32,018 nt of DNA from JAICLV01 sp036380925 (GTDB taxonomy: Bacteria; Actinomycetota; Actinomycetes; Acidothermales; Acidothermaceae). Position numbers and translations under genes: made by a program. Below are positions 1 to 7,340 of the stretch, in pieces. How positions within the stretch are numbered: the stretch's first letter is position 1; each line of letters starts with the position of its first letter. The notes below the pieces were generated by a model. It searched no databases. It saw only the letters and a list, made by a program, of their open reading frames with translations, and was not told the origin of the DNA. The stretch spans positions 1-32,018 of the forward strand of contig DASVDW010000002.1 in the NCBI GenBank assembly GCA_036380925.1, in the 5' to 3' direction.

Positions 1-626
1 TCGCGGACGGCGAAGTGGTCGCGGCGCCCACCGACGGCACGTCGTTCACGCTGATGTTCCGCCCGACAGTTGAAAAACCCGTCGGCCGCAATCGCATGCA
101 TCTGGACCTCAGCAGCCAGTCCTTGGAGGATCAGCGCGCAACGGTGGCCCGGTGCGTCGATCTCGGCGCCCGCGAGCTCGACATCGGCCAAGGTCCCGAC
201 GCGCGTCACGTCGTCCTCGCCGACCCCGACGGCAACGCGTTTTGCGTGCTCGAGCCCGGTAACAACTTCGTCTCGAACGCCAGCCGGTTCGGCTCGATCA
301 CCTGCGACGGCACCCGCGACGTCGGAGTGTTCTGGAGCAAGGCTCTTGATTGGCCGCTGGTGTGGGACCAAAACGAAGAGACCGCGATCAAAGACCCGGA
401 CGGCGCGGGGCAGCTCATCACCTGGGGCGGGCCGCCGATTCCCGAAAAGCTCGGGAAGAACCGCCTTCATCTCGACGTGACGCCTGGGGCTGACAGCGAC
501 CTGGCGACCGAGGTGGAGCGCCTCTTGTCACTTGGCGCAAGGCGAATCGACATCGGTCAAGGCGACGTGGCGTGGGTTGTGCTCGCCGATCCCGACAACA
601 ACGAGTTCTGCGTCCGCCCCGGCTGA
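1..626 (+). CDS. VOC (glyoxalase-like) family protein, 5'-truncated
   Basis: The reading frame is open from base 3, so the true start lies before the window; the GTG at 15 is internal or unproven. The visible 200-odd residues hold one complete glyoxalase-like half and the tail of a preceding one. The same pattern occurs twice: GxNRxHLD, then a helix with LGAR and DIGQG, then VVLADPDxNxFCV (ends near nt 260 and nt 620). This is the tandem beta-alpha-beta-beta-beta layout of Glyoxalase_6-type VOC proteins in actinobacteria. VOC proteins usually bind a metal or small ligand (dioxygenases, antibiotic-binding proteins, glyoxalases); nothing here identifies the substrate. It converges on the TPR gene 36 bp away. 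Family assignment is firm, function unknown. Confidence 0.85.
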   Translation, partial: ADGEVVAAPTDGTSFTLMFRPTVEKPVGRNRMHLDLSSQSLEDQRATVARCVDLGARELDIGQGPDARHVVLADPDGNAFCVLEPGNNFVSNASRFGSITCDGTRDVGVFWSKALDWPLVWDQNEETAIKDPDGAGQLITWGGPPIPEKLGKNRLHLDVTPGADSDLATEVERLLSLGARRIDIGQGDVAWVVLADPDNNEFCVRPG

Positions 627-662
627 CATCGCCGGCGCCGCGAGACCACGGGCGCAAGAGAC

Positions 663-2450
663 TCAGCCCTCGCTTTGCAGCGACCATTCGATCGGCGCCT
701 GGGGGTCAGGGTCATACCGGCAAACGCTGCCCGTGTGGATGGAATTGCGAAGCAGCCGAGCCGTGGTGGCGTCGTGAACCTCAATTCGCGAAAGCGCGGC
801 GGCAATGGCCTTGCGGACGGCGACCCTCGCCCGCTCACCCGTACCACCCATCCCGCGCAGTCTGTCGCCAAGTCCGGTTGCGCGGCGGATCTCGTCGAGC
901 AACGCGTCTCGTTCGGCGGTCAGCCGCTCGGCTCGCACCGGGTCGGCCCACGACCGCGCCTCTCCGAGATCCTCGTCGATGTCACGCAACCGGGCGCGAT
1001 AACTCGCCAGCGCTCGACGATCCAGCTGCTCTCCCGCATCCGATTCGGACACGATGGAGCCCTGCCCGGCGATCTGCGCGGCAAGCTCGAGCGCGGAGAT
1101 GTCGACGCCAGGACGCGTCAACAGCGCTCGCAAGTAACGCAGCCCTTTCATGTCCGGCAGCACTCGCTCGGCGCCGTCGCGACCGACCGACCAAGCGCCG
1201 CCGCCGGGCAACGGCCGAAGGTGAACGGTGCGCGTGACAGGCAGGCCAGCCGAGCCACGCGGTTGCGGTGAGATCGCCACCCGGCGCAGCCACCACGGCG
1301 CGTCCAGCCTGCGGTACGCGGCCGCGGCCGCCGCCCGCCAGTCCTCCGCGCGCGGGTCGCCGACGAACGCCGCGGCACGCGACAGGTAATCCTCGACCAC
1401 TCCCTGACAGGTGACCGCTCCCGCGTTGACGACCGCGCGACCGGTGTACGGCGCAAGCAGTTCAACGCCCTCGCGCGCCAAGTCGGCGTTGTCGCTGCCG
1501 ACGGCCGCGTCGACAACCTTGCTGACGGTCAGCAAGAAGTCGACGTTGCGAGGGACCTCGCGCAATCCGAGACCGGCCGACCGAACGGCGAGACGACCGG
1601 CGCGGTCGGCGTCGCCTGCCTCGAGCCAAAGCACGGCGGCCTCAGCGAGCACGGATTGCACGCCATGCTCAACGGCGTGGCTTTCGAACATCTCGGCTTC
1701 GGCGCGCAACGCTTCCAGGTCGCCGGTGTGGCGCGCGACCTCGGCGCAAAGGGTGTGGTGCACCGCGAACGCGTCCGGGATGGCCGCGCGGGCGGCGTTC
1801 TCGTCGGCCGCGGCGATCAGCGCGGCCGCCCGACCATGGTCGCCGGTGAGGATCGCGTGCATGGCCCGCCGCGTCGCCGCGAAGTAGCGCGCCAACGGTG
1901 AGCCGGTCTCGTCAGCCAGGACGTCGAGCGCGGCGAGTTCGCGTTGCACGCCGATGACGTCGAGTGTCTCGAGGGCGGTTGTCAACCGCCACAGGTGCGC
2001 GTCGAGGCGCGACCGCTCGTCGTCCAGGTGCGCGGACACCTCTCGCAACCGGGTGGTGATGCGCAGACGTTCCGCCAGGTCGTCCGGCCCCCAGGACGTG
2101 GCAAGTTCGGCGTCCAGCGCGTCAGCGAGCAGCCGAGGTTCGTCCAGGCTCTCGGCGAGCGCCACCGCCTCGCGCGCGAATGGCCTGCCGCGATCGGCGT
2201 CGTAGCCATACGCCCACGACCGGGCCAGTGCGGCGGCAAGGCGAGCGCGGGTTGTCGGCGAGTCGGCGTTGGCCCCATACGCCTCGTGCAGCACTGCCGG
2301 CACCCGGCCAACTGGTTCGCCAAACTGCTGCAAAGAAGCCAAGCCGAGGGCGGCGGCGGCCATGCCTTCGACGTCGGCGTCGAGGCGGGCTCGGTTGTAC
2401 GCGTCGACGTAGGCCGTCCGCGCGGCGTCCTGGCCGGTAGTGGCCACCAC
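663..2450 (-). CDS. TPR-type helical regulator with conserved C-terminal domain
   Basis: A 595-residue soluble protein. Residues 1 to about 370 are Ala/Leu-rich helical pairs typical of degenerate TPR repeats. Residues about 400-590 match a C-terminal module I recognise from large actinobacterial regulators, where it follows AAA ATPase, cyclase or LuxR parts: MKGLRYLRALLTRPG, a coiled Glu/Arg-rich stretch (about 480-530), then a helix and the ending TGSVCRYDPDPQAPIEW. No ATPase, cyclase or HTH precedes it, so it is a stand-alone version. An in-frame TGA lies two codons upstream of the GTG chosen as start; no clear Shine-Dalgarno is visible, so a start further in (Met30) is possible. It lies 64 bp behind the NTF2-like gene on the same strand and may be the last gene of that run. 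A signalling or scaffold role is inference. Confidence 0.75.
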   Translation of the reverse strand: MVATTGQDAARTAYVDAYNRARLDADVEGMAAAALGLASLQQFGEPVGRVPAVLHEAYGANADSPTTRARLAAALARSWAYGYDADRGRPFAREAVALAESLDEPRLLADALDAELATSWGPDDLAERLRITTRLREVSAHLDDERSRLDAHLWRLTTALETLDVIGVQRELAALDVLADETGSPLARYFAATRRAMHAILTGDHGRAAALIAAADENAARAAIPDAFAVHHTLCAEVARHTGDLEALRAEAEMFESHAVEHGVQSVLAEAAVLWLEAGDADRAGRLAVRSAGLGLREVPRNVDFLLTVSKVVDAAVGSDNADLAREGVELLAPYTGRAVVNAGAVTCQGVVEDYLSRAAAFVGDPRAEDWRAAAAAAYRRLDAPWWLRRVAISPQPRGSAGLPVTRTVHLRPLPGGGAWSVGRDGAERVLPDMKGLRYLRALLTRPGVDISALELAAQIAGQGSIVSESDAGEQLDRRALASYRARLRDIDEDLGEARSWADPVRAERLTAERDALLDEIRRATGLGDRLRGMGGTGERARVAVRKAIAAALSRIEVHDATTARLLRNSIHTGSVCRYDPDPQAPIEWSLQSEG

Positions 2451-2514
2451 GAATCAAGCGTAGGGGCGGGAGGACGTGAGGTCACCGGTCCAACCACCAC
2501 CTGGCGCGGCGCGG

Positions 2515-2940
2515 TCAGGGTCGCAGCAGTGTCACCGCCGCCGCGTGCTCGGCGCGGCGCTCACTGCTCCAGTCGCCGGTGCAGTAGACCGAGATTTGGC
2601 TGATCTCGTCGTCGGCGATGTCGCACCGGGCGATCTCATGCGCGGTCCACGTGTCGCCGTTGTGTTCCCATTGCTCGTCGAACTCGAGAACGAACCCCGA
2701 AGGGATCGGGTCGAACCGCCACCGCGGCACGCGCCCAGTGGACGGATGGCCGGCGACCCGCAACGCGACGACGGCGTCACGTCCGGCGGCCTGCTGGCGC
2801 CACAGTGGCGAGATGTAGTCGCAGAACACGTCCGGCGCGAACAGCTCGTCCGCAGCGACGTTCGTCTCGAGGAACGCGATCAGCTTCTCGGCGAGCGCGT
2901 GCGCCCGCTGGTCGGCGTCCGTGACCGTCGGCGTCGTCAC
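2515..2940 (-). CDS. SnoaL/NTF2-like small protein
   Basis: A 141-residue protein. It starts at the GTG at 2940, which overlaps the cupin stop as GTGA (2937-2940), a sign of translational coupling; a longer upstream frame is only an Arg-rich shadow of the cupin gene. The N-terminal helix (DADQRAHALAEKLIAFLETN) followed by a cavity-forming FAPDVFCDYISPLW segment, and the later strands WRFDPIPSGFVLEF, WTAHEIARCDIADDEISQISVYCTGDW, fit the SnoaL/NTF2 alpha+beta cone. Such folds serve as isomerases, cyclases, hydrolases or plain binding domains. Together with the cupin it forms a tight two-gene unit, suggesting the two act on the same ligand. Substrate unknown. Confidence 0.85.
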   Translation of the reverse strand: MTTPTVTDADQRAHALAEKLIAFLETNVAADELFAPDVFCDYISPLWRQQAAGRDAVVALRVAGHPSTGRVPRWRFDPIPSGFVLEFDEQWEHNGDTWTAHEIARCDIADDEISQISVYCTGDWSSERRAEHAAAVTLLRP

Positions 2941-3308
2941 GCGGTCACGCCCATGTTGGCGCCGACGACGGCCATGGTCTCCCGTAGCAGGTCGGTTGGG
3001 CTGAACTCCACGACCTCCGAGCCGGCGGTCAGCAAGGGCAGATGACCGGGCGCGATGTAGTACGCGTCGCCTGCGGTGTACGTCTCGTCGTGATCGGCGA
3101 ACCGCATGGTCACCCTGCCGCTGACCACCACTCCCCAGTGGGGGCACTGGCAGCGGTCGTCGGGCAGCCCGCGGAAAAGCGGCGCCGGGTCGGCGTCGAC
3201 GTGGAACGACTCGAACGCGACGGTGTGCTCTCCGAGGTCAACGTAACGTCCAGTGATCTCGGCCGCCTCGACCGCGATCGGGGTGTTGTCTTTGCGAGCG
3301 CTTGGCAT
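2937..3308 (-). CDS. Cupin-domain protein
   Basis: A 123-residue single-domain cupin. I chose the ATG at 3308 because AGGAG lies 7 nt upstream; a frame opening at 3335 has no ribosome site. The first cupin motif is recognisable around residues 48-67 (CPHWGVVVSGRVTMRF, one His retained), and the second around 77-88 (AGDAYYIAPGHLP, with the PGH turn). The single His in motif 1 and the Cys pair (CQCPHW) are unlike the classical HxH metal set, so metal binding may be altered or absent. Overlap with the NTF2-like gene by 4 bp implies co-translation. It lies 99 bp downstream of the methyltransferase on the same strand, with its own possible regulatory repeats between them. Confidence 0.85.
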   Translation of the reverse strand: MPSARKDNTPIAVEAAEITGRYVDLGEHTVAFESFHVDADPAPLFRGLPDDRCQCPHWGVVVSGRVTMRFADHDETYTAGDAYYIAPGHLPLLTAGSEVVEFSPTDLLRETMAVVGANMGVTA

Positions 3309-3318
3309 TGCGACTCCT

Positions 3319-3370
3319 AGGTTCGATGGTGACAACCCTCCGGCGTGACATCAGACGTCACATCGTGACG
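3319..3370. repeat. Cluster of GTGAC/GTCAC half-sites ahead of the cupin gene
   Basis: Four copies of GTGAC or its complement lie within about 40 bp (near 3330-3334, 3345-3349, 3357-3361, 3365-3369). The last two form an inverted repeat CGTCAC / GTGACG separated by 3 nt (3356-3370), and copies two and three form another with an 7-nt gap. They lie just upstream of the cupin ribosome site (minus strand) and downstream of the methyltransferase stop. An operator for the cupin/NTF2 pair is the simplest reading; no regulator is identified. Confidence 0.4.
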
Positions 3371-3407
3371 AGGGCGCGCCGGCTGCCAGCTAGTCGCGCG
3401 CCCGCGG

Positions 3408-4184
3408 TTACGGCGCGATCGCGGTGATGAGCCAGGCCGCCGAGTCGAAGAACACCCCGTCCGCGTTCTCGCGCGCCGCCAACTCGCCACGCAGCGCCTC
3501 GACCGCAAAAGCCGCGCTGCGATCACCGAGCGCCGCGAGGAAATCCTGCGTCGACTTCAACAGCAGCATCGCGGCGAGCGCGGCCTCGGCGTCCCGGCCG
3601 TAATAGACCGGTTCTCGCAGATCGACGAAGTCGACCGCGGTGAAGCCGGCGCCCGTCATGATTTCTTCGACGGCGCCCGGGTCGGCCAGCGAGAACGCGT
3701 TCGCGCCGGACGCCGGGGTCGATTCCCGCCCGAACACGTCCCGCAGCACCGTGGACCATTCCTGCTGGTCGCCGCGTTGCCAGACGATCTGCACGAACCG
3801 CGCGCCCGGCCGCAACGCGCGGGCGATGTTGCGGAACGCGGCATCAGGGTCAGTGAAGAACATCGTCCCGAACCGGCTGAGTCCCAAATCGAAACTCGCC
3901 GCCGGGAAGGGGTGCGTCTGCGCGTCGGCGCACACGAAGCTAACGTTCGTCAGACCCGCCTCGCCGGCGAGCTGTCGCGCGACGTCCAGGCGCTGCTCCG
4001 ACACGTCGACGCCGAGGGCGGCGCCCGCGGCGGCCGCGCGGGCCGCGTCGCGCGTCGCCTGTCCGGCGCCGCAGCCGATGTCGACGACGACGTCGTCGGG
4101 TCGGACGTCGAGCGCTGCCAGCAGCCGCGCGTGATAGCGGAGCAACTCCGCGTCGTAGTCGAATTGCTTGGCCGTGTCCGTCAT
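3408..4184 (-). CDS. Class I SAM-dependent methyltransferase
   Basis: A 258-residue protein. Start ATG at 4184 overlaps the stop of the upstream LuxR gene as ATGA (4181-4184); the frame extends further upstream but only as a shadow of that gene. SAM-binding motif I is VVDIGCGAGQAT (residues 33-44), motif II acid GVDVSEQRLDVAR (about 57-69), and the CADAQTHPFPAASFDLGLSRFGTMFF stretch is motif III/IV, characteristic of UbiE/COQ5-like and Methyltransf_11/25 enzymes. The C-terminal third carries a QIVWQRGD strand and substrate cap. The substrate cannot be read from sequence. Translational coupling to the regulator suggests that the enzyme is made in fixed ratio to it, and possibly that the regulator senses its substrate or product. 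Confidence 0.9.
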   Translation of the reverse strand: MTDTAKQFDYDAELLRYHARLLAALDVRPDDVVVDIGCGAGQATRDAARAAAAGAALGVDVSEQRLDVARQLAGEAGLTNVSFVCADAQTHPFPAASFDLGLSRFGTMFFTDPDAAFRNIARALRPGARFVQIVWQRGDQQEWSTVLRDVFGRESTPASGANAFSLADPGAVEEIMTGAGFTAVDFVDLREPVYYGRDAEAALAAMLLLKSTQDFLAALGDRSAAFAVEALRGELAARENADGVFFDSAAWLITAIAP

Positions 4185-7000
4185 CGGTTCGACGCAGCGG
4201 CTGCGAGGGTCCGGACGCCGAGCGCTCGCAGCTCGGACTCCGCCTCGGCTCGCCGTTTCGGCATGAGCGCGAGCGTGCAGGCGCGTTCGTAGCGTGCGCC
4301 GAGCTGTTCCCACGCGGTCAACGCCGTCTCGAGATCTTCCGCGTCGCCGGTGAGGCGTGCCTTCGCGCGCGCCAAACAGGCAGCCGCCCAACGGTTTTCA
4401 CCACCGGCCGGTTGCGCGGCCGCTAACCGTCGCGGCGCGTCGGAAAGCCCTGCGGCAACCGCCATTTCGGCCGCGACTGCCCACGGGTAGGCGTCGAAAT
4501 ACCAATGCCGCAGCTGCCACCACGCGTCGTCGTCGACCGGCAGGTGCGCGACCAACCGCGCCGCGTCATCCCACCGACCGAAGTGCAACGCCAGCCGCGC
4601 CTCGACGAAGGTGACCATGCCGCCGACCTGGAAATGCACGTTCCGTGTCTGCTCGCCGGCGATCTCCTCGATCGCGAACTCCCGCCAGTCGGACGCCGCG
4701 GCGCCGTCGCCGCGCAACTCATGGCACAGCACCAGTGAGTACATGCTCGGGGCCAGCCACCGCGCTGCGGGTCGGCCAACGTCCGTCCAGGCATCCCTCG
4801 CGCGCAGGCCGTATTCGATCGCCTCGGCGAACCGGCCGAGCAGCACCAGCGGGACGACCGGCTTGCTCCACGCCATATGCGGGGCCGCGGCCACCAGCTT
4901 GTCGTCGTCAAACTGATGCGCGGTCTCGAGCGCGAACGACAACTCACCAGCGGTGACCGCGTTTTCGGTCGCCATATGCAAGATGTCGAGGATCTCGGCG
5001 CCGGCGCGAGGCGAGTGGTCGGGCAACCGGTTGAGCAGGTCCAGTCGCCGCACGCTCATGCGGTGCGCTTCGGAGAAACGCCCTTCCATGACGTTCGCCG
5101 CGCCGAGAGCGTCGAGCGCGGCGCTGATCAGCACCGGGTCGTCGGCCTGCCGCGCGGCGTCGAGGGCGGCTTCGAACTCCGCCGTCCCTGGTATCTCCGA
5201 CGTCCGCGATGCCGTCCACGCCCTCGCCGCCAACAACTCAGCCTGCGCGGACTTGTCGTCAGCCGGGGCAACGCGCTGCGCCACGTCGAGCATCCGCTGC
5301 AGTTCGGCGAGGCCGACGTCGCGATCGAACAGCGCCGGAAAGCGCGAAGCGACCGACACCGCTTCACCCAACACGGCCGCCTGCAACGCGCGATCCTCGG
5401 CCGCCTCCGCTCGTGACGCGGCCGCCACCGCGTAGTCATACAGCAATTGGCCGCGCTTCTCGACCAGCGCGACGCCCGCGGCGCACCGAAGGTCTTGAAC
5501 GGCTTGGACGTCGTCGGCGGCGCAGTTCGCCGCCCGAACGTAATGACCGCGGGACTCCGCCAGAAAGCGACGCGCGAAAGTGAGGTGGCCCAACGAACGA
5601 GCCAGCCGACTAGCGGTGTCGTCGCCGGCCAGGACGAGAGCCGCGCGCAAGTCGGCCACGGTTTCGTCGAAGGCGTTCCGCCAGGTGTGGCCGAGCACCA
5701 GGTTTTCCTCGACAGCCGCGGCAGTGTCGGCCGCCCATCGCACGTAGCGGTCGGTGACCCGCGCGGTTTCGCCGGCCCCCTCCAACTTGTCAAGCGCGTA
5801 CGCGCGAACGGTCTCGAGCATCGACCAACGGCCAGCCCCTGGTCGGTGTGCCAGCAGGCTCTTGTCGGCGAGCCGCCCGACGACATCAGCGACGACGGCC
5901 GGCGACAATCCGATGACCGCGCTCGCCGCCCCGACGTCGAAATCGCCGGCGAACCGCGACAGCCGGCGCAGCCCGGCGCGCTCCTCGTCGTCCAGGAGTT
6001 CGTAGCTCCAGTCGAGCACCGCGCGCAGCGACCGGTGGCGCTCGTCGCTGCTGCGTCCGCCGCTGAGCAACCGCAGTCGGTCGGCCAAGCCGACCCGCAG
6101 ACCGGCCACTCCCAACGCCGCGCTGCGCGCGGTCGCCAACTCGATCGCCAACGGCATGCCGTCCAACGCGGCGCACAGCTCGGCGATCGCGGCGGTGTCG
6201 GCCTCGAACTGCGGGTTGAGGGCTCGCGCTCGATCGACGAAAAGCGCGACCGCCTCCGACCCCGCCGCGCCACCGGTCTCGTCGGCGACCAGTGACAGCC
6301 CGGACAGCGGCACGACCCGCTCGCCGGCCACCGCGATCCGCGTCCGGCTGGTCGTCAAGACGAGCAAGTCGGGCGATTGGCCGAGCAGCGCCGTCAAGAA
6401 CGCGGCGGTCTCATCGACCAGATGCTCGCAATTGTCGAGCACGAGCAAGGACCGGCCCGGCCGCAACCTGGTGAACACCGCTTCCCGCAACGGCTCCCCG
6501 GGCCGCTCGGTCACTCCGAGCACCGACGCCACGGTCTGCAGGAAAAAGCCGGGACGGGTGCTGACCAGCCCCACGAACGTCGCGCCCAGTGGCAACGCCT
6601 CGGCGAGGTGGCTCGCCACCTGACCGGCGAGCCGGGTCTTGCCCGCGCCGCCGGGGCCGAGCAGGGTCACCAGCCGTGACGCGTTGAACGCCTCGATGAC
6701 CTCCGCCTGCTCGCGCACCCGACCGATGAACGGCGTCCAGGTCGGCGGCAAACCGCGCAATTGCCCGGTGTCGGCCGAGGTGCTGGAACTCGAGCCGGCC
6801 AGGGTCGGCGCGAGGGCCGCGAGCTCGTGGCGGTCGGCCACTCCGAGCTTGCGCAGCAGCGACGACACATGCGTCTCGACGGTGCGCACCGACAGCGTCA
6901 GCCGGGAGGCGATCTGCGCGTTGGACAGGTGCTCGCCGAGCGCGGCCAGCACCTCGGCTTCGCGCTCGGACACCCGCGCCATTTGCGTCACCAGGCTCAT
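4181..7000 (-). CDS. Large LuxR-type regulator: N-terminal HTH, STAND-like ATPase, helical repeats
   Basis: A 939-residue one-component regulator. Residues 10-62 are a LuxR/GerE helix-turn-helix (SEREAEVLAAL, then NAQIASRLTLSVRTVETHVSSLLRKLG). A Ser-rich linker follows, then an NB-ARC/STAND-like ATPase: FIGR at 91-94, Walker A GPGGAGKT at 115-122, Walker B LLVLDNCEH at 185-193, a TTSR sensor, and a GMPLAIELA motif near 287. The rest is helical TPR-like repeats. The usual LAL-type order is ATPase first and HTH last; here the HTH is at the front. The ATG at 7000 has no good ribosome site; Met7 is an alternative. It overlaps the methyltransferase by 4 bp, so the two form an operon. ATP-gated activation by an unknown ligand is inferred from the family. 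Confidence 0.92.
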   Translation of the reverse strand: MSLVTQMARVSEREAEVLAALGEHLSNAQIASRLTLSVRTVETHVSSLLRKLGVADRHELAALAPTLAGSSSSTSADTGQLRGLPPTWTPFIGRVREQAEVIEAFNASRLVTLLGPGGAGKTRLAGQVASHLAEALPLGATFVGLVSTRPGFFLQTVASVLGVTERPGEPLREAVFTRLRPGRSLLVLDNCEHLVDETAAFLTALLGQSPDLLVLTTSRTRIAVAGERVVPLSGLSLVADETGGAAGSEAVALFVDRARALNPQFEADTAAIAELCAALDGMPLAIELATARSAALGVAGLRVGLADRLRLLSGGRSSDERHRSLRAVLDWSYELLDDEERAGLRRLSRFAGDFDVGAASAVIGLSPAVVADVVGRLADKSLLAHRPGAGRWSMLETVRAYALDKLEGAGETARVTDRYVRWAADTAAAVEENLVLGHTWRNAFDETVADLRAALVLAGDDTASRLARSLGHLTFARRFLAESRGHYVRAANCAADDVQAVQDLRCAAGVALVEKRGQLLYDYAVAAASRAEAAEDRALQAAVLGEAVSVASRFPALFDRDVGLAELQRMLDVAQRVAPADDKSAQAELLAARAWTASRTSEIPGTAEFEAALDAARQADDPVLISAALDALGAANVMEGRFSEAHRMSVRRLDLLNRLPDHSPRAGAEILDILHMATENAVTAGELSFALETAHQFDDDKLVAAAPHMAWSKPVVPLVLLGRFAEAIEYGLRARDAWTDVGRPAARWLAPSMYSLVLCHELRGDGAAASDWREFAIEEIAGEQTRNVHFQVGGMVTFVEARLALHFGRWDDAARLVAHLPVDDDAWWQLRHWYFDAYPWAVAAEMAVAAGLSDAPRRLAAAQPAGGENRWAAACLARAKARLTGDAEDLETALTAWEQLGARYERACTLALMPKRRAEAESELRALGVRTLAAAASNR

Positions 7001-7017
7001 CTTGCCGTGCGCGAGCC

Positions 7018-7042
7018 GGTTCGCCCACCCGCGATTCGAACC
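7018..7042. repeat. Short inverted repeat upstream of the LuxR/ATPase gene
   Basis: GGTTCG (7018-7023) and CGAACC (7037-7042) form 6-bp arms 13 nt apart, 18-42 bp upstream of the LuxR start, in the 144-bp divergent region shared with the 61-aa gene. The spacing is compatible with an autoregulatory operator, but arms this short can arise by chance in GC-rich DNA. The rest of the intergenic region shows no clear promoter boxes. Confidence 0.25.
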
Positions 7043-7144
7043 CGTGCCGGCTACGTGGCGGACCCGTGGTCAGCACGGATGGCGGCGGTTCGCGTTTCAG
7101 GAAGCGTCGGAGGCGCCGACTTCACGCCGACCAAGGAGTTTTCG

Positions 7145-7330
7145 ATGGTCACCGGACTGTTGATCAGCGAGCGCGCCGCCGCCCGCAAATCCGAGTTGTT
7201 GGACGACGCGCGCACGGCGCGGCTCGTCCGGCGAGCGCGCGACCGTCGGCGCGACGTCGGAGATCGCGCGTTTCGCGCGCCGACGCCGCGCGGCTGGCTG
7301 CGGTCGGCGCCCCAAACCCAGAGCGACTGA
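7145..7330 (+). CDS. Small basic protein of unknown function (61 aa)
   Basis: The ATG at 7145 is preceded by AAGGAG (7132-7137) at good spacing, and the stop (TGA 7328-7330) lies 10 nt before the next gene, whose own ribosome site AAGGAG sits in the gap. These two signals, not protein similarity, are why I call it. The product is 61 residues with 16 Arg, beginning MVTGLLISERAAARKSELLDD, with an amphipathic helical first half and a Pro/Gly/Ser tail. I do not recognise a family. It is probably co-transcribed with the methyltransferase. It could be a small nucleic-acid- or protein-binding partner, or a translated leader for the downstream gene. Confidence 0.6.
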   Translation: MVTGLLISERAAARKSELLDDARTARLVRRARDRRRDVGDRAFRAPTPRGWLRSAPQTQSD

Positions 7331-7340
7331 AGGAGCACAG

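Noticed and set aside
3344..3370. CRP-like site in the GTGAC/GTCAC cluster.
   Set aside because: The gap between GTGA and TCAC is 9 nt in the nearest pair, not the 6 nt of a CRP site.
4185..4391. Upstream extension of the methyltransferase to 4391.
   Set aside because: The added residues are Arg-rich shadow of the LuxR gene, and the ATGA overlap gives a natural start at 4184.
7031..7042. GATTCGAACC, a tRNA T-loop-like string on the minus strand.
   Set aside because: The flanking bases do not form a 5-bp T stem, and no D-loop, anticodon arm or acceptor stem can be built around it.
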